Shown piece by piece: positions 14,854 to 23,439 of a stretch of DNA of 28,348 nucleotides. The DNA lies in the NCBI GenBank assembly GCA_049596455.1, contig JBMYLP010000015.1, positions 1-28,348 of the forward strand, in the 5' to 3' direction. The position numbers and the translations under genes were made by a program. Below the pieces are notes generated by a model. The model was given only the letters and a program-made list of their open reading frames with translations, was not told where the DNA came from and did not search any database. How positions within the stretch are numbered: the first letter of the stretch is position 1; each line of letters opens with the position of its first letter. Origin of the DNA: UBA7446 sp049596455 (GTDB lineage: Bacteria > Bacteroidota > Bacteroidia > Flavobacteriales > Flavobacteriaceae).

Positions 14854-15855
14854 ATGCGTCCACAATTATCTATTTTGCTGGGGATGTTTTTGTTGTGTTT
14901 GACCTCGTGCGGGGTTCAATATCGCAGTACAACATTTGATGCCCCGTCAACGTCAATATCGTATAGTGATAAAGCAAACTGGGCGGTGTTTGCTGGCAAA
15001 GCCATTGACGGGAAAGTCATTGGTGCATCTTCAGAATCACTCCAAGCCGATGTGTTTTTTGTGTATCCAACGCTGCTGACCGACAAAAAAGATACCCGCT
15101 GGAATGCGCCTATTAAAGACAGTGTCATTAACTCCGATGTGCTTAAATGGGTTGTGCCTTATCAAGCTTCGGCATGGGCAACAGCAGCACGTCTTTATGT
15201 GCCGTATTACCGTCAAAATCACTACCGCGCCTTTTTTGAGCCTTATGTAAAACAAGGCGGGAAAGAAGCACAAGAATTAGCATATAGTGATGTTAAGACG
15301 GCTTTTGAATATTATTTAACCCACGAAAATAACGGACGCCCTATTATTTTGGCAGGTCATAGTCAAGGGGCTATTCACCTAAAAAGATTGTTGCAAGAGG
15401 CTTTTGATGGTACCGAGTTGCAACAACAACTTGTAGCCGCATATTTGATTGGTGCAAGAGTCATGGAAGATGAATTTAACGTTTTAAAACCGCTTAGATC
15501 TCCAGAGTCTGTTGGTGGATATGTGAGTTGGAATAGTTACAAAAAGGGGAAACTCCCAAAATATGCCAATTGGTATACATCTGCTGTAACCACAAACCCT
15601 GTAACGTGGAATAATAGTACAAAGAGTGAATTTTCTCAACATAAAGGGTTGATATATTACAACCAAGAAATTATTCCATCTTGTCTTACTGTGGAGGTTA
15701 CAGATGGGTTGCTTTGGGTGAGCTTACCCAAAGTACCGAAACGATTTTGGGTGTCTTTTATCAAAAATTACCACCGCTTTGACATTCCCTTTTTTTGGCA
15801 AGACATTAAAGAAAATGCCTCTCTTCGAGTCAGCGAGTTTTTAAATCAAAATTAA
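14854..15855 (+). CDS. DUF3089 alpha/beta-hydrolase-like lipoprotein
   Basis: This 333-aa protein has a lipoprotein signal ending in LTSC (Cys19). The body fits DUF3089: DVFFVYPTLL (67-76), AARLYVPYYRQ (111-121), VKTAFEYYL, and the nucleophile elbow AGHSQGA with Ser170, as in esterases and lipases. Asp and His partners are plausible but not certain. The substrate is unknown. It is divergent from sodC, whose start lies 47 nt away; an imperfect box, CATATTTG, ends 14 nt before the ATG. Its stop lies 1 nt from the stop of the ferredoxin gene on the other strand. Confidence 0.82.
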   Translation: MRPQLSILLGMFLLCLTSCGVQYRSTTFDAPSTSISYSDKANWAVFAGKAIDGKVIGASSESLQADVFFVYPTLLTDKKDTRWNAPIKDSVINSDVLKWVVPYQASAWATAARLYVPYYRQNHYRAFFEPYVKQGGKEAQELAYSDVKTAFEYYLTHENNGRPIILAGHSQGAIHLKRLLQEAFDGTELQQQLVAAYLIGARVMEDEFNVLKPLRSPESVGGYVSWNSYKKGKLPKYANWYTSAVTTNPVTWNNSTKSEFSQHKGLIYYNQEIIPSCLTVEVTDGLLWVSLPKVPKRFWVSFIKNYHRFDIPFFWQDIKENASLRVSEFLNQN

Positions 15856-15856
15856 T

Positions 15857-16183
15857 TTAAGGTGCTTCGGGTGCCAAAGCCACTTTTAGACCGTTTAGTT
15901 CAGGTGTTATAGGAATTTGGCAACCCAATCGTGAATTTTCTTCCACAAAATAAGCCTCGTCTAACATAGCTTCTTCGTCGTCATTACGTTCGCCAAAGTG
16001 CTCATCAGTAAGAATATACACTTGACACGATGCGCACATTGCCATGCCACCACAAATGCCCTCAACAGGAAGTTCAAACCCCTTGCAAACCTCCATCAGA
16101 TTGAGATTCATATCGGTAGGTACGGTAAACTCGTGTTCTGTTCCTTCACGGTCAATGACCGTAATGCTTATGTCTGCACTCAA
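15857..16183 (-). CDS. 2Fe-2S ferredoxin, adrenodoxin type
   Basis: This 108-aa electron carrier has cluster ligands Cys44, Cys50 and Cys53 in CGGMAMCASC and Cys88 in RLGCQI, the CX5CX2C...C pattern of adrenodoxin-type ferredoxins. Acidic patches (ERNDDEEAMLDEA) would bind its partners. The start is a TTG at 16183 whose TTGA overlaps the stop of the reductase gene; the peptide MSADISITVIDREG aligns with the usual start of homologues and no ATG lies nearby. It is the last gene of the sulfur operon and probably carries electrons from the reductase in front of it to sulfite reductase. Confidence 0.88.
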   Translation of the reverse strand: MSADISITVIDREGTEHEFTVPTDMNLNLMEVCKGFELPVEGICGGMAMCASCQVYILTDEHFGERNDDEEAMLDEAYFVEENSRLGCQIPITPELNGLKVALAPEAP

Positions 16184-17214
16184 GACTTAACAGTTTCTTT
16201 AGGTTGTTCTTCCTCAAATCCTTGCACTCCCTGAACGGTAGTATATTTGAGCGTAAATTTCTTGTCTGGATTAATGATTTTATAGGCGGTTTGTACCGCT
16301 AGTGTTGCCTCATGGAAGCCACATAAAATCAATTTTAATTTTCCGGGATAGGTGTTTACATCCCCGATGGCAAAGATTCCTGGTCGATTGGTTTGATAAT
16401 CAAACGTATCAACTACAATAGCGTTTTTGTCTATTTCTAGACCCCAATCGGCAATGGGTCCAAGCTTTGGCGAAAGTCCAAACAACGGAAACCACAAAGC
16501 TGTTTTTACGGCTGTTTTTTCTTCTTTGGTGTGAATTACAACAGTTTCCAATTTATCTTTGCCTTCCAATTCTTTTACTTCTGCAAACGTATGAAGTTGC
16601 ATTTTTCCTGCCGCTGCCAATTCATGAGCTCTGGCTACAGAATCTTTGTGTGCTCTAAAGCGATCACTGCGATGCACCAAATGCACAAAACTTCCTTTTT
16701 CAGCAAAGTAAATCGCCCAATCAAGGGCAGAATCTCCGCCACCTGAAATCACCATATCTTTTCCTTCAAATTGGTCGGGGTCTTTTACAATGTAATGCAC
16801 TCCTTTTTCTTCATAATCTGATAGGTTGTCTATCAGGGGTTTTCTAGGCTCAAAACTTCCCAATCCACCAGCAATCATCACCACGGGCGCATGGTGTTGC
16901 GTTCCTTTACTCGTGGTAACAATAAAAGTTCCGTCTTCTTGTTTTTCAATACTATCTGCACGCTCACCAAGGGTAAAGCTAGGCTTAAAAGGCGCAGCCT
17001 GCTCCATAAGATTATCCACCAATTCACCCGCCAAAACCGTAGGATATCCAGGGATGTCATAAATGGGCTTTTTGGGATAAATTTCTGCAAGCTGCCCACC
17101 GGGTTGCGGAATGGCATCGATAAGATGACAACGAAGTTTCATCAATCCTGCCTCAAAAACTGCAAATAGCCCCACTGGACCAGCACCAATAATGATGATA
17201 TCTGTTTTAATCAT
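16180..17214 (-). CDS. Ferredoxin--NADP+ reductase, TrxR-like type
   Basis: This 344-aa flavoprotein has the FAD loop GAGPVGLFAVFEAG (9-22), IDAIPQPGGQLAEIYPKK, the NADPH loop ISGGGDSALDWA and FAIGDVNTYPGKLKLI near the end. It lacks the CxxC of thioredoxin reductase, which fits the YumC/chlorobial type of ferredoxin-NADP reductase. Its place before a ferredoxin and behind sulfite reductase and siroheme genes suggests the chain NADPH to ferredoxin to sulfite reductase. It overlaps the Met8-like gene by 8 nt and the ferredoxin gene by 4 nt. Confidence 0.9.
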   Translation of the reverse strand: MIKTDIIIIGAGPVGLFAVFEAGLMKLRCHLIDAIPQPGGQLAEIYPKKPIYDIPGYPTVLAGELVDNLMEQAAPFKPSFTLGERADSIEKQEDGTFIVTTSKGTQHHAPVVMIAGGLGSFEPRKPLIDNLSDYEEKGVHYIVKDPDQFEGKDMVISGGGDSALDWAIYFAEKGSFVHLVHRSDRFRAHKDSVARAHELAAAGKMQLHTFAEVKELEGKDKLETVVIHTKEEKTAVKTALWFPLFGLSPKLGPIADWGLEIDKNAIVVDTFDYQTNRPGIFAIGDVNTYPGKLKLILCGFHEATLAVQTAYKIINPDKKFTLKYTTVQGVQGFEEEQPKETVKS

Positions 17215-17782
17215 GTCGTTCGAGTAATTTTTCTGTTAACGTGTTCATAGCTTTAATTTTTTGTTCAAAATCACCCTTTAAGCTGTTTCGATATACGTAA
17301 AGTTTATCTAAAAGCGCATCGGTTTCCTCTGGCAAAAAGCCTTCCAACCACTGACGCATTCGTTTTGCTAAAGTAGGGGATTTTCCATTTGTAGAAATAG
17401 CGACTTTCAAATTTCCTTTGGTTACTATGCCTCCCATATAGAAATCACACAAGGGTGGATTGTCTGCTACATTCACCAAAAGGTTTCTTTTTTGGCACAA
17501 ATTATAAACCCTTTCATTTACGTTGGGCTTATCTGTTGTTGCAATGACTATATTTTTACCTTTTAGATATTTTCTGTGGAAAGCGCGTTGAATTACCACT
17601 ACGTTTTTGCCTTCAATAAAGGCTGCTGTTTCTTCCCGAACCATAGGACTTACCAAGGTTACTTTTGCATTTGGAGAAGACTTATACAAAAACTGTAGTT
17701 TTTCTAGTGCCACATATCCACCTCCTACTATAAGAATGTGCAATTGTTCTGTTTTTAGAAAGATAGGGTAGAGGGAGTTCAT
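17207..17782 (-). CDS. Precorrin-2 dehydrogenase / sirohydrochlorin ferrochelatase
   Basis: This 191-aa protein matches the Met8/CysG N-terminal domain, which oxidises precorrin-2 with NAD+ and inserts iron to make siroheme. MNSLYPIFLKTEQLHILIVGGG leads into the NAD loop (GGGYVALEK). VIATTDKPNVNERVYNLCQ and the NVADNPPLCDFYMGG segment follow, and KVAISTNGKSPTLAKRMRQWLE closes the core. The start is the ATG at 17782, which overlaps the cobA stop (ATGA); the frame is open 10 codons further. The methyltransferase half of CysG is encoded by the separate cobA gene just upstream. Confidence 0.92.
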   Translation of the reverse strand: MNSLYPIFLKTEQLHILIVGGGYVALEKLQFLYKSSPNAKVTLVSPMVREETAAFIEGKNVVVIQRAFHRKYLKGKNIVIATTDKPNVNERVYNLCQKRNLLVNVADNPPLCDFYMGGIVTKGNLKVAISTNGKSPTLAKRMRQWLEGFLPEETDALLDKLYVYRNSLKGDFEQKIKAMNTLTEKLLERHD

Positions 17783-18540
17783 GCGTACTGGATCTCTTTT
17801 TGAACGTTCCACAATGTTGTTGGATCATTTACGGCTGGTCCTACAAAAATTGTAGCAGGATTGCTTACACCTTCTTCTTTAACACGGCTGACTATTGTAC
17901 TTAGTGTTCCTGTTACCCATTTTTCGTTTGGTAAAGTTCCATTTTGAACAATACCAATAGGATAATCTGCAGATTTGTGTGTACTAAAAATAGATACGAT
18001 TTCTTCAAGATGCGTGATACCCATTAGAATAACCACCGTTGCCGATGATTGCGCTGCGTGCGCAATATCTTCTGAGGGTTTTCCGTCGCAAGTATAGCCT
18101 GTGGTTACCCAAATACTTTCATATTGGCAGCGTCTGGTGAGTGGAATGCGATGCGTGGCAGCTATGCCGGCAAAAGATGAAATTCCAGGAATTAGGGTTG
18201 CGATTATGCCAAAGCGTTCAGCGTGTGCAACTTCCTCTGCTGCTCGTGCAAAAATCGAAACATCGCCACCTTTTAATCGAACTACATTTTTTCCCTCCAA
18301 AACAAAATCCACAAGCATGGTATTTATCTCCGATTGCTTAAAGGAATGTTCCCCTTTTCGCTTTCCAACAAAATAATGCTTGCCCAAAGTATTGTGCTTC
18401 AGTAATACTGGATTTACTAACGCATCATACAAAATAACATCCGCTTGCTCAATAGCCCGAATGGCTTTTAGCGTAATGAGCTCTGGATCGCCTGGACCTG
18501 CACCAACTATGGTAAGGGTGCCGTTAGTTTTGTTGTGCAT
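17779..18540 (-). CDS. cobA: Uroporphyrinogen-III C-methyltransferase
   Basis: This enzyme methylates uroporphyrinogen III twice with S-adenosylmethionine to give precorrin-2. The 253-aa protein has VGAGPGDPELITLKA (the family's first signature), VVRLKGGDVSIFARAAEE (second SAM motif), PGISSFAGIAATHRIPLTRR and a C-terminal ATIFVGPAV segment. The start at 18540 overlaps the end of the sulfite reductase gene by 17 nt, and the next gene overlaps by 4 nt. Its product feeds siroheme, the cofactor of the sulfite reductase encoded immediately before it. Confidence 0.95.
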   Translation of the reverse strand: MHNKTNGTLTIVGAGPGDPELITLKAIRAIEQADVILYDALVNPVLLKHNTLGKHYFVGKRKGEHSFKQSEINTMLVDFVLEGKNVVRLKGGDVSIFARAAEEVAHAERFGIIATLIPGISSFAGIAATHRIPLTRRCQYESIWVTTGYTCDGKPSEDIAHAAQSSATVVILMGITHLEEIVSIFSTHKSADYPIGIVQNGTLPNEKWVTGTLSTIVSRVKEEGVSNPATIFVGPAVNDPTTLWNVQKEIQYA

Positions 18541-20596
18541 GTCTATAGTTTTTTATCCAATCCAAAACATGCAATGCCTCATCGTAATACTGATGGGCAA
18601 ATGCCTCGCTTGGCGAGGTTGTGTTTAATAGTCTTGTCACTTCGCTGAAAGAAGCATTTTCTATGCTGCTGTAGGTTGGGAAATGTGTTTCAAAGGCATC
18701 AATAATGGAGTGGTGCGAATTGATTTTAGCTGCACGTGTGGTCAACAATGCTTTTGCGGCTCTAATTCTCCCCGCATAACTGTAATAAATACTATTTGCC
18801 CATTCCTCTTTTTCCAATGCTGTTTTTGCCTTCTCGATATGCTCTTCGGCATCAAACAACAGGGTTTGTACCAAATCAATGGTTACACCAGCACACTCGC
18901 CCACACCTATAGCTTTTTTATATACTTCCTCATTACCCCAATCTACAAAGTCCGTATTTGTAAGTGTGGTAGTATCGGCATAGCCTTTTAGATTTTGATA
19001 GAAATAATCGGCTTCTTTTCTTAGATAATACTGCAAAAAGAGTTCTCCATTTTGTGCATTTTTATTAAAATCATTCAGCAACCAACGCAAGACCTCAGGC
19101 GTACGCTTGGCGGGTACTTTTAGAACTTTATCGGCGTATCTGCCTTCGCCGTTCCCTAAAATTCCGCCACCCAACAACACTTGTGTAGCAGGCGCAATTT
19201 TACCTTCAGATTTTACGGTCATACCTTGAAAACCAATGTTGGCAATGGCATGCTGTCCGCAGGCATTCATACAACCGCTGATTTTAATACTAAGTTGATG
19301 ATTTTCGATTACTTCGGGATATTCTGTTTCAATTACACGTTGCAGTTCTGCGGCTAACCCCATACTGCTGGCAATGCCCAAATTACAGGTATCTGTTCCT
19401 GGGCAGGCTACAATATCATTGATTTTGTGAAACCCGGGTTTTGCCAAATTTAATTGCTGCAAGGCTTGGTATAGCGCAGGAAGATTAGCTTCTTTGATGC
19501 CTCGCAACAAAATGCTTTGCCCAATGGTAAAGCGCAAATCGTCTCCGCAAAATGCGTCAATTACTTCGGCAAGCGCTCGGGCTTTGTCTGATGAAATATC
19601 ACCACGATCAATAGCAATCCCCACGGCTACAAATCCGTCTTGTTTTTGAGTAAATACATTATTTGCTTTCCAGCTTGAAAAGTGGGTATCAACAGCGTTG
19701 TTGGCGTCAAAATCTGCTGTGTTTTTTATACTTATTTCAGCAGGGGCAATCTCAATTTTTTTAGGAGAAATAGCCTTGTACACTTCAAGCACACGGTTGT
19801 GAAAAGCTTCAAAACCTTGCTCTTTGATTAAGAATTTCATGCGTGCCTTATTGCGTCTATTGCGCTCTCCGTACTGATCAAAAACCCGTACAACCGCCTC
19901 CGTAAACGGAATAAATTCTTCCACTGAAATAAATTCTTGAATTACATCTGCAACTCTTGGCTGCGCGCCAATGCCACCACCAACAAGCATTTTGAATCCA
20001 CGTGTACCATTTTGCAGCACAGGAATAAATCCGATATCATGCGTAAATGTTAACGCGTCGTCTTTTGTTGAGCTTGAAAACGCGATTTTAATTTTCCGTC
20101 CCATGTCTTGACAAATGGGATTACGCAAAAAATGTTCAAAAAAAGCATGCGCATACGGCGTTACGTCAAACGGCTCACTAGGGTCTATCCCTGCCAAAGC
20201 CGATGCTGTGACATTGCGAATGGTATTTCCACACGCTTCACGCATGGTAATGTCGTCTTGCTCTAACTCTGCCCAAAGTTCGGGCGTTCTTTCTAACGAT
20301 ACATAATGAATTTGAATATCTTGCCGCGTGGTAATGTGTAAATTCCCATTTGAATATTCATCGGAAACTTGTGCAATACGGCGCAATTGCTTAGCCGTAC
20401 ATTTCCCATATGGAATTTTGATGCGCACCATTTGCACACCCTGCTGACGCTGACCGTAGACACCTCGCGCTAAACGAAGACTACGAAATTTTTCTTCGTC
20501 CATTTTTCCTTCCTTAAACGCAAATATTTTACGCTCTAACTCAAGGATATCATGCTCAACAATGGGGTCTTCTATTTCGGTTCTAAAACTTCTCAT
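18524..20596 (-). CDS. Ferredoxin-type sulfite (nitrite) reductase with HEPN-like C-terminal domain
   Basis: This 690-aa enzyme has two nitrite/sulfite reductase half-domain repeats. NLHITTRQDIQIHYV (85-99) is the conserved siroheme-binding Arg block. The 4Fe-4S/siroheme ligands are Cys398 and Cys404 (ACPGTDTC) and Cys442 and Cys446 (GCMNACG). The body up to about 520 reduces sulfite to sulfide with six electrons. Residues about 565-688 form an extra helical domain (DLVQTLLFDAEEHIEKA, then WANSIYYSYAGRIRAAKALL) resembling HEPN domains; its role is unknown. Neighbouring APS-forming and siroheme genes favour sulfite over nitrite as substrate. It overlaps cysN by 4 nt and cobA by 17 nt. Confidence 0.92.
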   Translation of the reverse strand: MRSFRTEIEDPIVEHDILELERKIFAFKEGKMDEEKFRSLRLARGVYGQRQQGVQMVRIKIPYGKCTAKQLRRIAQVSDEYSNGNLHITTRQDIQIHYVSLERTPELWAELEQDDITMREACGNTIRNVTASALAGIDPSEPFDVTPYAHAFFEHFLRNPICQDMGRKIKIAFSSSTKDDALTFTHDIGFIPVLQNGTRGFKMLVGGGIGAQPRVADVIQEFISVEEFIPFTEAVVRVFDQYGERNRRNKARMKFLIKEQGFEAFHNRVLEVYKAISPKKIEIAPAEISIKNTADFDANNAVDTHFSSWKANNVFTQKQDGFVAVGIAIDRGDISSDKARALAEVIDAFCGDDLRFTIGQSILLRGIKEANLPALYQALQQLNLAKPGFHKINDIVACPGTDTCNLGIASSMGLAAELQRVIETEYPEVIENHQLSIKISGCMNACGQHAIANIGFQGMTVKSEGKIAPATQVLLGGGILGNGEGRYADKVLKVPAKRTPEVLRWLLNDFNKNAQNGELFLQYYLRKEADYFYQNLKGYADTTTLTNTDFVDWGNEEVYKKAIGVGECAGVTIDLVQTLLFDAEEHIEKAKTALEKEEWANSIYYSYAGRIRAAKALLTTRAAKINSHHSIIDAFETHFPTYSSIENASFSEVTRLLNTTSPSEAFAHQYYDEALHVLDWIKNYRHAQQN

Positions 20597-21840
20597 GCGG
20601 TTTCAATAAAGCCAACACCTGCAGTGTTAAATGTGTTTGGATCAATTAAAATAAAAGCACCCAAAGCAGGATTTTCTTTATATGGTTTTGAGGTAATGGG
20701 TTGGGCTAATGCCAATGCGCCTTTTCCAATATCATTGAGTTCCAACTGATTTGATTGACGGTTTTCTAATGCCTCTAAATCTATTTTAGAACGTATGCTT
20801 TGCACCTTTACCAAACTGCGTTGAACGCCTTGTTGCAACCAATATTTATTGCCAGGCGTTAATGGGGTGTCTTGCATCCAACAAAACGTTGCACTAAGAC
20901 TTTTTCCACGATTAACATTGGCTTGCTCGTTTAGGATACTATCTCCTCTAGAGGCATCAATTTCATCTACCAAAAGAATAGTGCCGTTTTCTCCAGACGA
21001 GATTTGATCTACGCTTTTACCGTATTTTTCAATATGCCTAATAATACTTTTTCTGCCAGATGGATGAATACTAATGGGGTCACCCACCGCAAAACTCCCT
21101 GAACGCACATTACCAGCAAAGCCTCGATAATCGTGAAGCTCTTCGCGCTTTGGACGAATCACATACTGAATTTGAAATGCACCATCGTTCGCTTTATTTT
21201 TTTCCACGGGGAGCGACTCGATTAAACGAAGAAGTGGCGCACCATCGTACCAATCTAATTTATCAGAAGTGCTGACAACATTTTCGTTGAATAACGCCGA
21301 TACGGGTGTGTAGTGATAGCTTACGCCTTTTTGCCCGTGTTTTTCCACCAAATGTTCCAGTGTTTTTTTGATGTCATTAAAAACGTCTTGACTGTAGTCT
21401 ACCAAATCCATTTTATTCACAGCAAATATGATTTGCTTAATACCTAAAAGCTGGGTGATAAAAAAGTGGCGTTTGGTTTGCTCAATTACACCTTTTCTGG
21501 CGTCCAGCAAAATAATACTTGCTTGAGCCGTAGAGGTTCCAGTAACCATGTTTCGAGTGTACTCCACATGTCCTGGAGAATCTGCAATGATAAACCTTCT
21601 TTTGGGTGTGGAGAAAAAGATGTGAGACACATCAATAGTGATGCCTTGCTCACGTTCAGTAAGCAGACCGTCAGTTGCTAAAGACAGGTCTAAGTATCCG
21701 AATCCACGCGCTGCACTTTTTTCTTCAATATGCTCAATTTGATCCGTTTTTAACGCCCCTGTTTCGTACAAAAGCCTACCAATTAAGGTGCTTTTTCCAT
21801 CATCCACACTTCCTGCGGTGGCAATTTTAATTAGTTCCAT
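20593..21840 (-). CDS. cysN: Sulfate adenylyltransferase subunit 1 (GTPase)
   Basis: CysN is the regulatory GTPase that drives APS formation from sulfate and ATP by CysD. The 415-aa protein has the P-loop GSVDDGKST (10-18), REQGITIDV with the switch region, DSPGHVEYTRNM (G3), NKMD (G4) and SAL (G5), followed by EF-Tu-like beta-barrel domains to the end. The length fits a free CysN without the APS-kinase domain of NodQ-type fusions. It lies 1 nt after cysD and overlaps the sulfite reductase start by 4 nt. Confidence 0.95.
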   Translation of the reverse strand: MELIKIATAGSVDDGKSTLIGRLLYETGALKTDQIEHIEEKSAARGFGYLDLSLATDGLLTEREQGITIDVSHIFFSTPKRRFIIADSPGHVEYTRNMVTGTSTAQASIILLDARKGVIEQTKRHFFITQLLGIKQIIFAVNKMDLVDYSQDVFNDIKKTLEHLVEKHGQKGVSYHYTPVSALFNENVVSTSDKLDWYDGAPLLRLIESLPVEKNKANDGAFQIQYVIRPKREELHDYRGFAGNVRSGSFAVGDPISIHPSGRKSIIRHIEKYGKSVDQISSGENGTILLVDEIDASRGDSILNEQANVNRGKSLSATFCWMQDTPLTPGNKYWLQQGVQRSLVKVQSIRSKIDLEALENRQSNQLELNDIGKGALALAQPITSKPYKENPALGAFILIDPNTFNTAGVGFIETA

Positions 21841-21841
21841 T

Positions 21842-22732
21842 TTAAAAATACCCTACTTTTTTACGTTCTTCCATAGCTCCTTCAGATCGTTTGTCGTCCA
21901 TGCGTGCGCCGCGCTCCGAGAAATTTGAGCCTCCAATTTCATTGATAATGTTGTCGAGCTCTGTGGCTTCTGACAGTACGGCTGCGGTACAACTCATGTC
22001 ACCAACCGTACGAAAACGTACCGATGTCAGTTTACGCTCATCGGTTTCTTCCACGCTGACGTAATTTGAAACAGGCATCCATTGATTATCACGCTTAAAC
22101 ACTTCACGTTCGTGGGCGTAATAAATAGAAGGAATCTCAAGATTTTCTTGACGGATATAGTGCCAAACGTCTAATTCTGTCCAATTGCTGATAGGAAATA
22201 CACGGACATTTTCGCCGTTGTGTATCATGCCGTTTAGCATGTCAAACAATTCAGGGCGTTGTAATTTTTCGTTCCATTGCCCAAAATCATCACGAACCGA
22301 AAACACACGTTCTTTGGCACGTGCTTTCTCTTCATCTCGGCGTGCACCACCCATACACGCATCAAATTTGTGTTTTTCAATGGTGTTCAAAAGGGTAGTA
22401 GTTTGCAAGCTATTTCGACTGGCATGTCTTCCTTTTTCTTCCACCACATTTCCGGCATCAATATCATCTTGCACACTTCCAACAATAAGACGCAGCCCGT
22501 GCTCCGCAACAAGCTTGTCTCGCAGTTCAATAGTTTCTGGAAAATTGTGTCCCGTATCTATATGTACTAATGGAAACGGAATGGTTGCGGGAGCAAATGC
22601 CTTTTGCGCCAAATGCAATAAGGTAATGGAATCTTTTCCGCCCGAAAATAGCAAACATGGGTTGTTAAATTGCCCAGCTACCTCACGGATAATATAAATG
22701 GATTCTTCTTCTAGTTGTTTTAGGATACTCAT
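21842..22732 (-). CDS. cysD: Sulfate adenylyltransferase subunit 2
   Basis: This is the catalytic subunit that makes adenosine 5'-phosphosulfate (APS). The 296-aa protein has the PP-loop SGGKDS at 30-35, then HIDTGHNFPETIELRD, ACMGGARRDEEKARAKER and FPISNWTELDVWHYI, all typical of CysD. The end GYF with the preceding Arg-rich tail is also usual. It overlaps cysH by 4 nt and is 1 nt before cysN. No cysC (APS kinase) gene is present, which fits direct APS reduction by the cysH product. Confidence 0.95.
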   Translation of the reverse strand: MSILKQLEEESIYIIREVAGQFNNPCLLFSGGKDSITLLHLAQKAFAPATIPFPLVHIDTGHNFPETIELRDKLVAEHGLRLIVGSVQDDIDAGNVVEEKGRHASRNSLQTTTLLNTIEKHKFDACMGGARRDEEKARAKERVFSVRDDFGQWNEKLQRPELFDMLNGMIHNGENVRVFPISNWTELDVWHYIRQENLEIPSIYYAHEREVFKRDNQWMPVSNYVSVEETDERKLTSVRFRTVGDMSCTAAVLSEATELDNIINEIGGSNFSERGARMDDKRSEGAMEERKKVGYF

Positions 22733-23439
22733 GATTTAATTGTATGTAGTCCACATTCTTTTTTACTGGTTTCCCACCACCAACGACCTGCGCGCAGGTC
22801 TTCTTCGGGTTCTATGGCTCTTGTGCAAGGCGCACAGCCAATACTTACAAAGCCTTTGGCGTGCAGTTTGTTTTGGGGTACGTTGTATTGGTCTAAATAA
22901 GCGGTAACATCCTCCAACGACCAATGCAACAACGGATTGAATTTTAAAATACCAAAAGACGCATCATAGCTGAAAAAATCTAGGTCTGCCCGATTTTGCG
23001 ACTGGCTTTGACGTAAGCCTGTTACCCAAACGTCTTTATTTGTTAGCGCACGTTTTAGTGGCTCTATTTTTCGAATGTTGCAGCACTCTTTTCTGTTTTC
23101 TACAGACTCGTAAAAGCTATTTGGACCTTTTGTGGTTACTAAGTTTTCCACAGCTTTTGTGCGGGGAGCAAATACATTGATTTGCGTTTTGAATTTACGT
23201 TGTGTTATGTCAAGGACATCATAGGTTTCTTGAAAAAGCCTACCTGTATCAAGGGTGAAAATTTCAATGGGAAGTTTTTGTGACGCAATATGATGTGTAA
23301 TTACTTGGTCTTCTTGCCCCAATGAAGTTGAAAACGTGATATTACCCAAGTTTTCATTGAGTAGAAAATTAAACAGCTCACTTAGGGAAGTAGTTGCGCT
23401 TAATTTTTTGTTAAGTTCTTTTGCTTGCAACACACTCAT
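22729..23439 (-). CDS. cysH: Assimilatory APS reductase (4Fe-4S type)
   Basis: This 236-aa thioredoxin-dependent enzyme reduces APS to sulfite. FSTSLGQEDQVITH (36-49) and FTLDTGRLFQETY (61-73) form the nucleotide site. Cys119-Cys120 (KECCNIRK) and Cys202 and Cys205 (IGCAPC) are the four ligands of the 4Fe-4S cluster that marks APS rather than PAPS reductases. The catalytic Cys229 is in KKECGLH. The start is the ATG at 23439, overlapping the DUF2061 stop (ATGA); the frame is open 53 codons further but lies within that gene. Confidence 0.94.
   Translation of the reverse strand: MSVLQAKELNKKLSATTSLSELFNFLLNENLGNITFSTSLGQEDQVITHHIASQKLPIEIFTLDTGRLFQETYDVLDITQRKFKTQINVFAPRTKAVENLVTTKGPNSFYESVENRKECCNIRKIEPLKRALTNKDVWVTGLRQSQSQNRADLDFFSYDASFGILKFNPLLHWSLEDVTAYLDQYNVPQNKLHAKGFVSIGCAPCTRAIEPEEDLRAGRWWWETSKKECGLHTIKS

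Noticed and set aside
22185..22697. Plus-strand open frame of 170 codons opposite cysD
   Set aside because: It mirrors the conserved CysD sequence, is rich in Ser/Arg without a domain pattern and would disrupt a well-packed operon.
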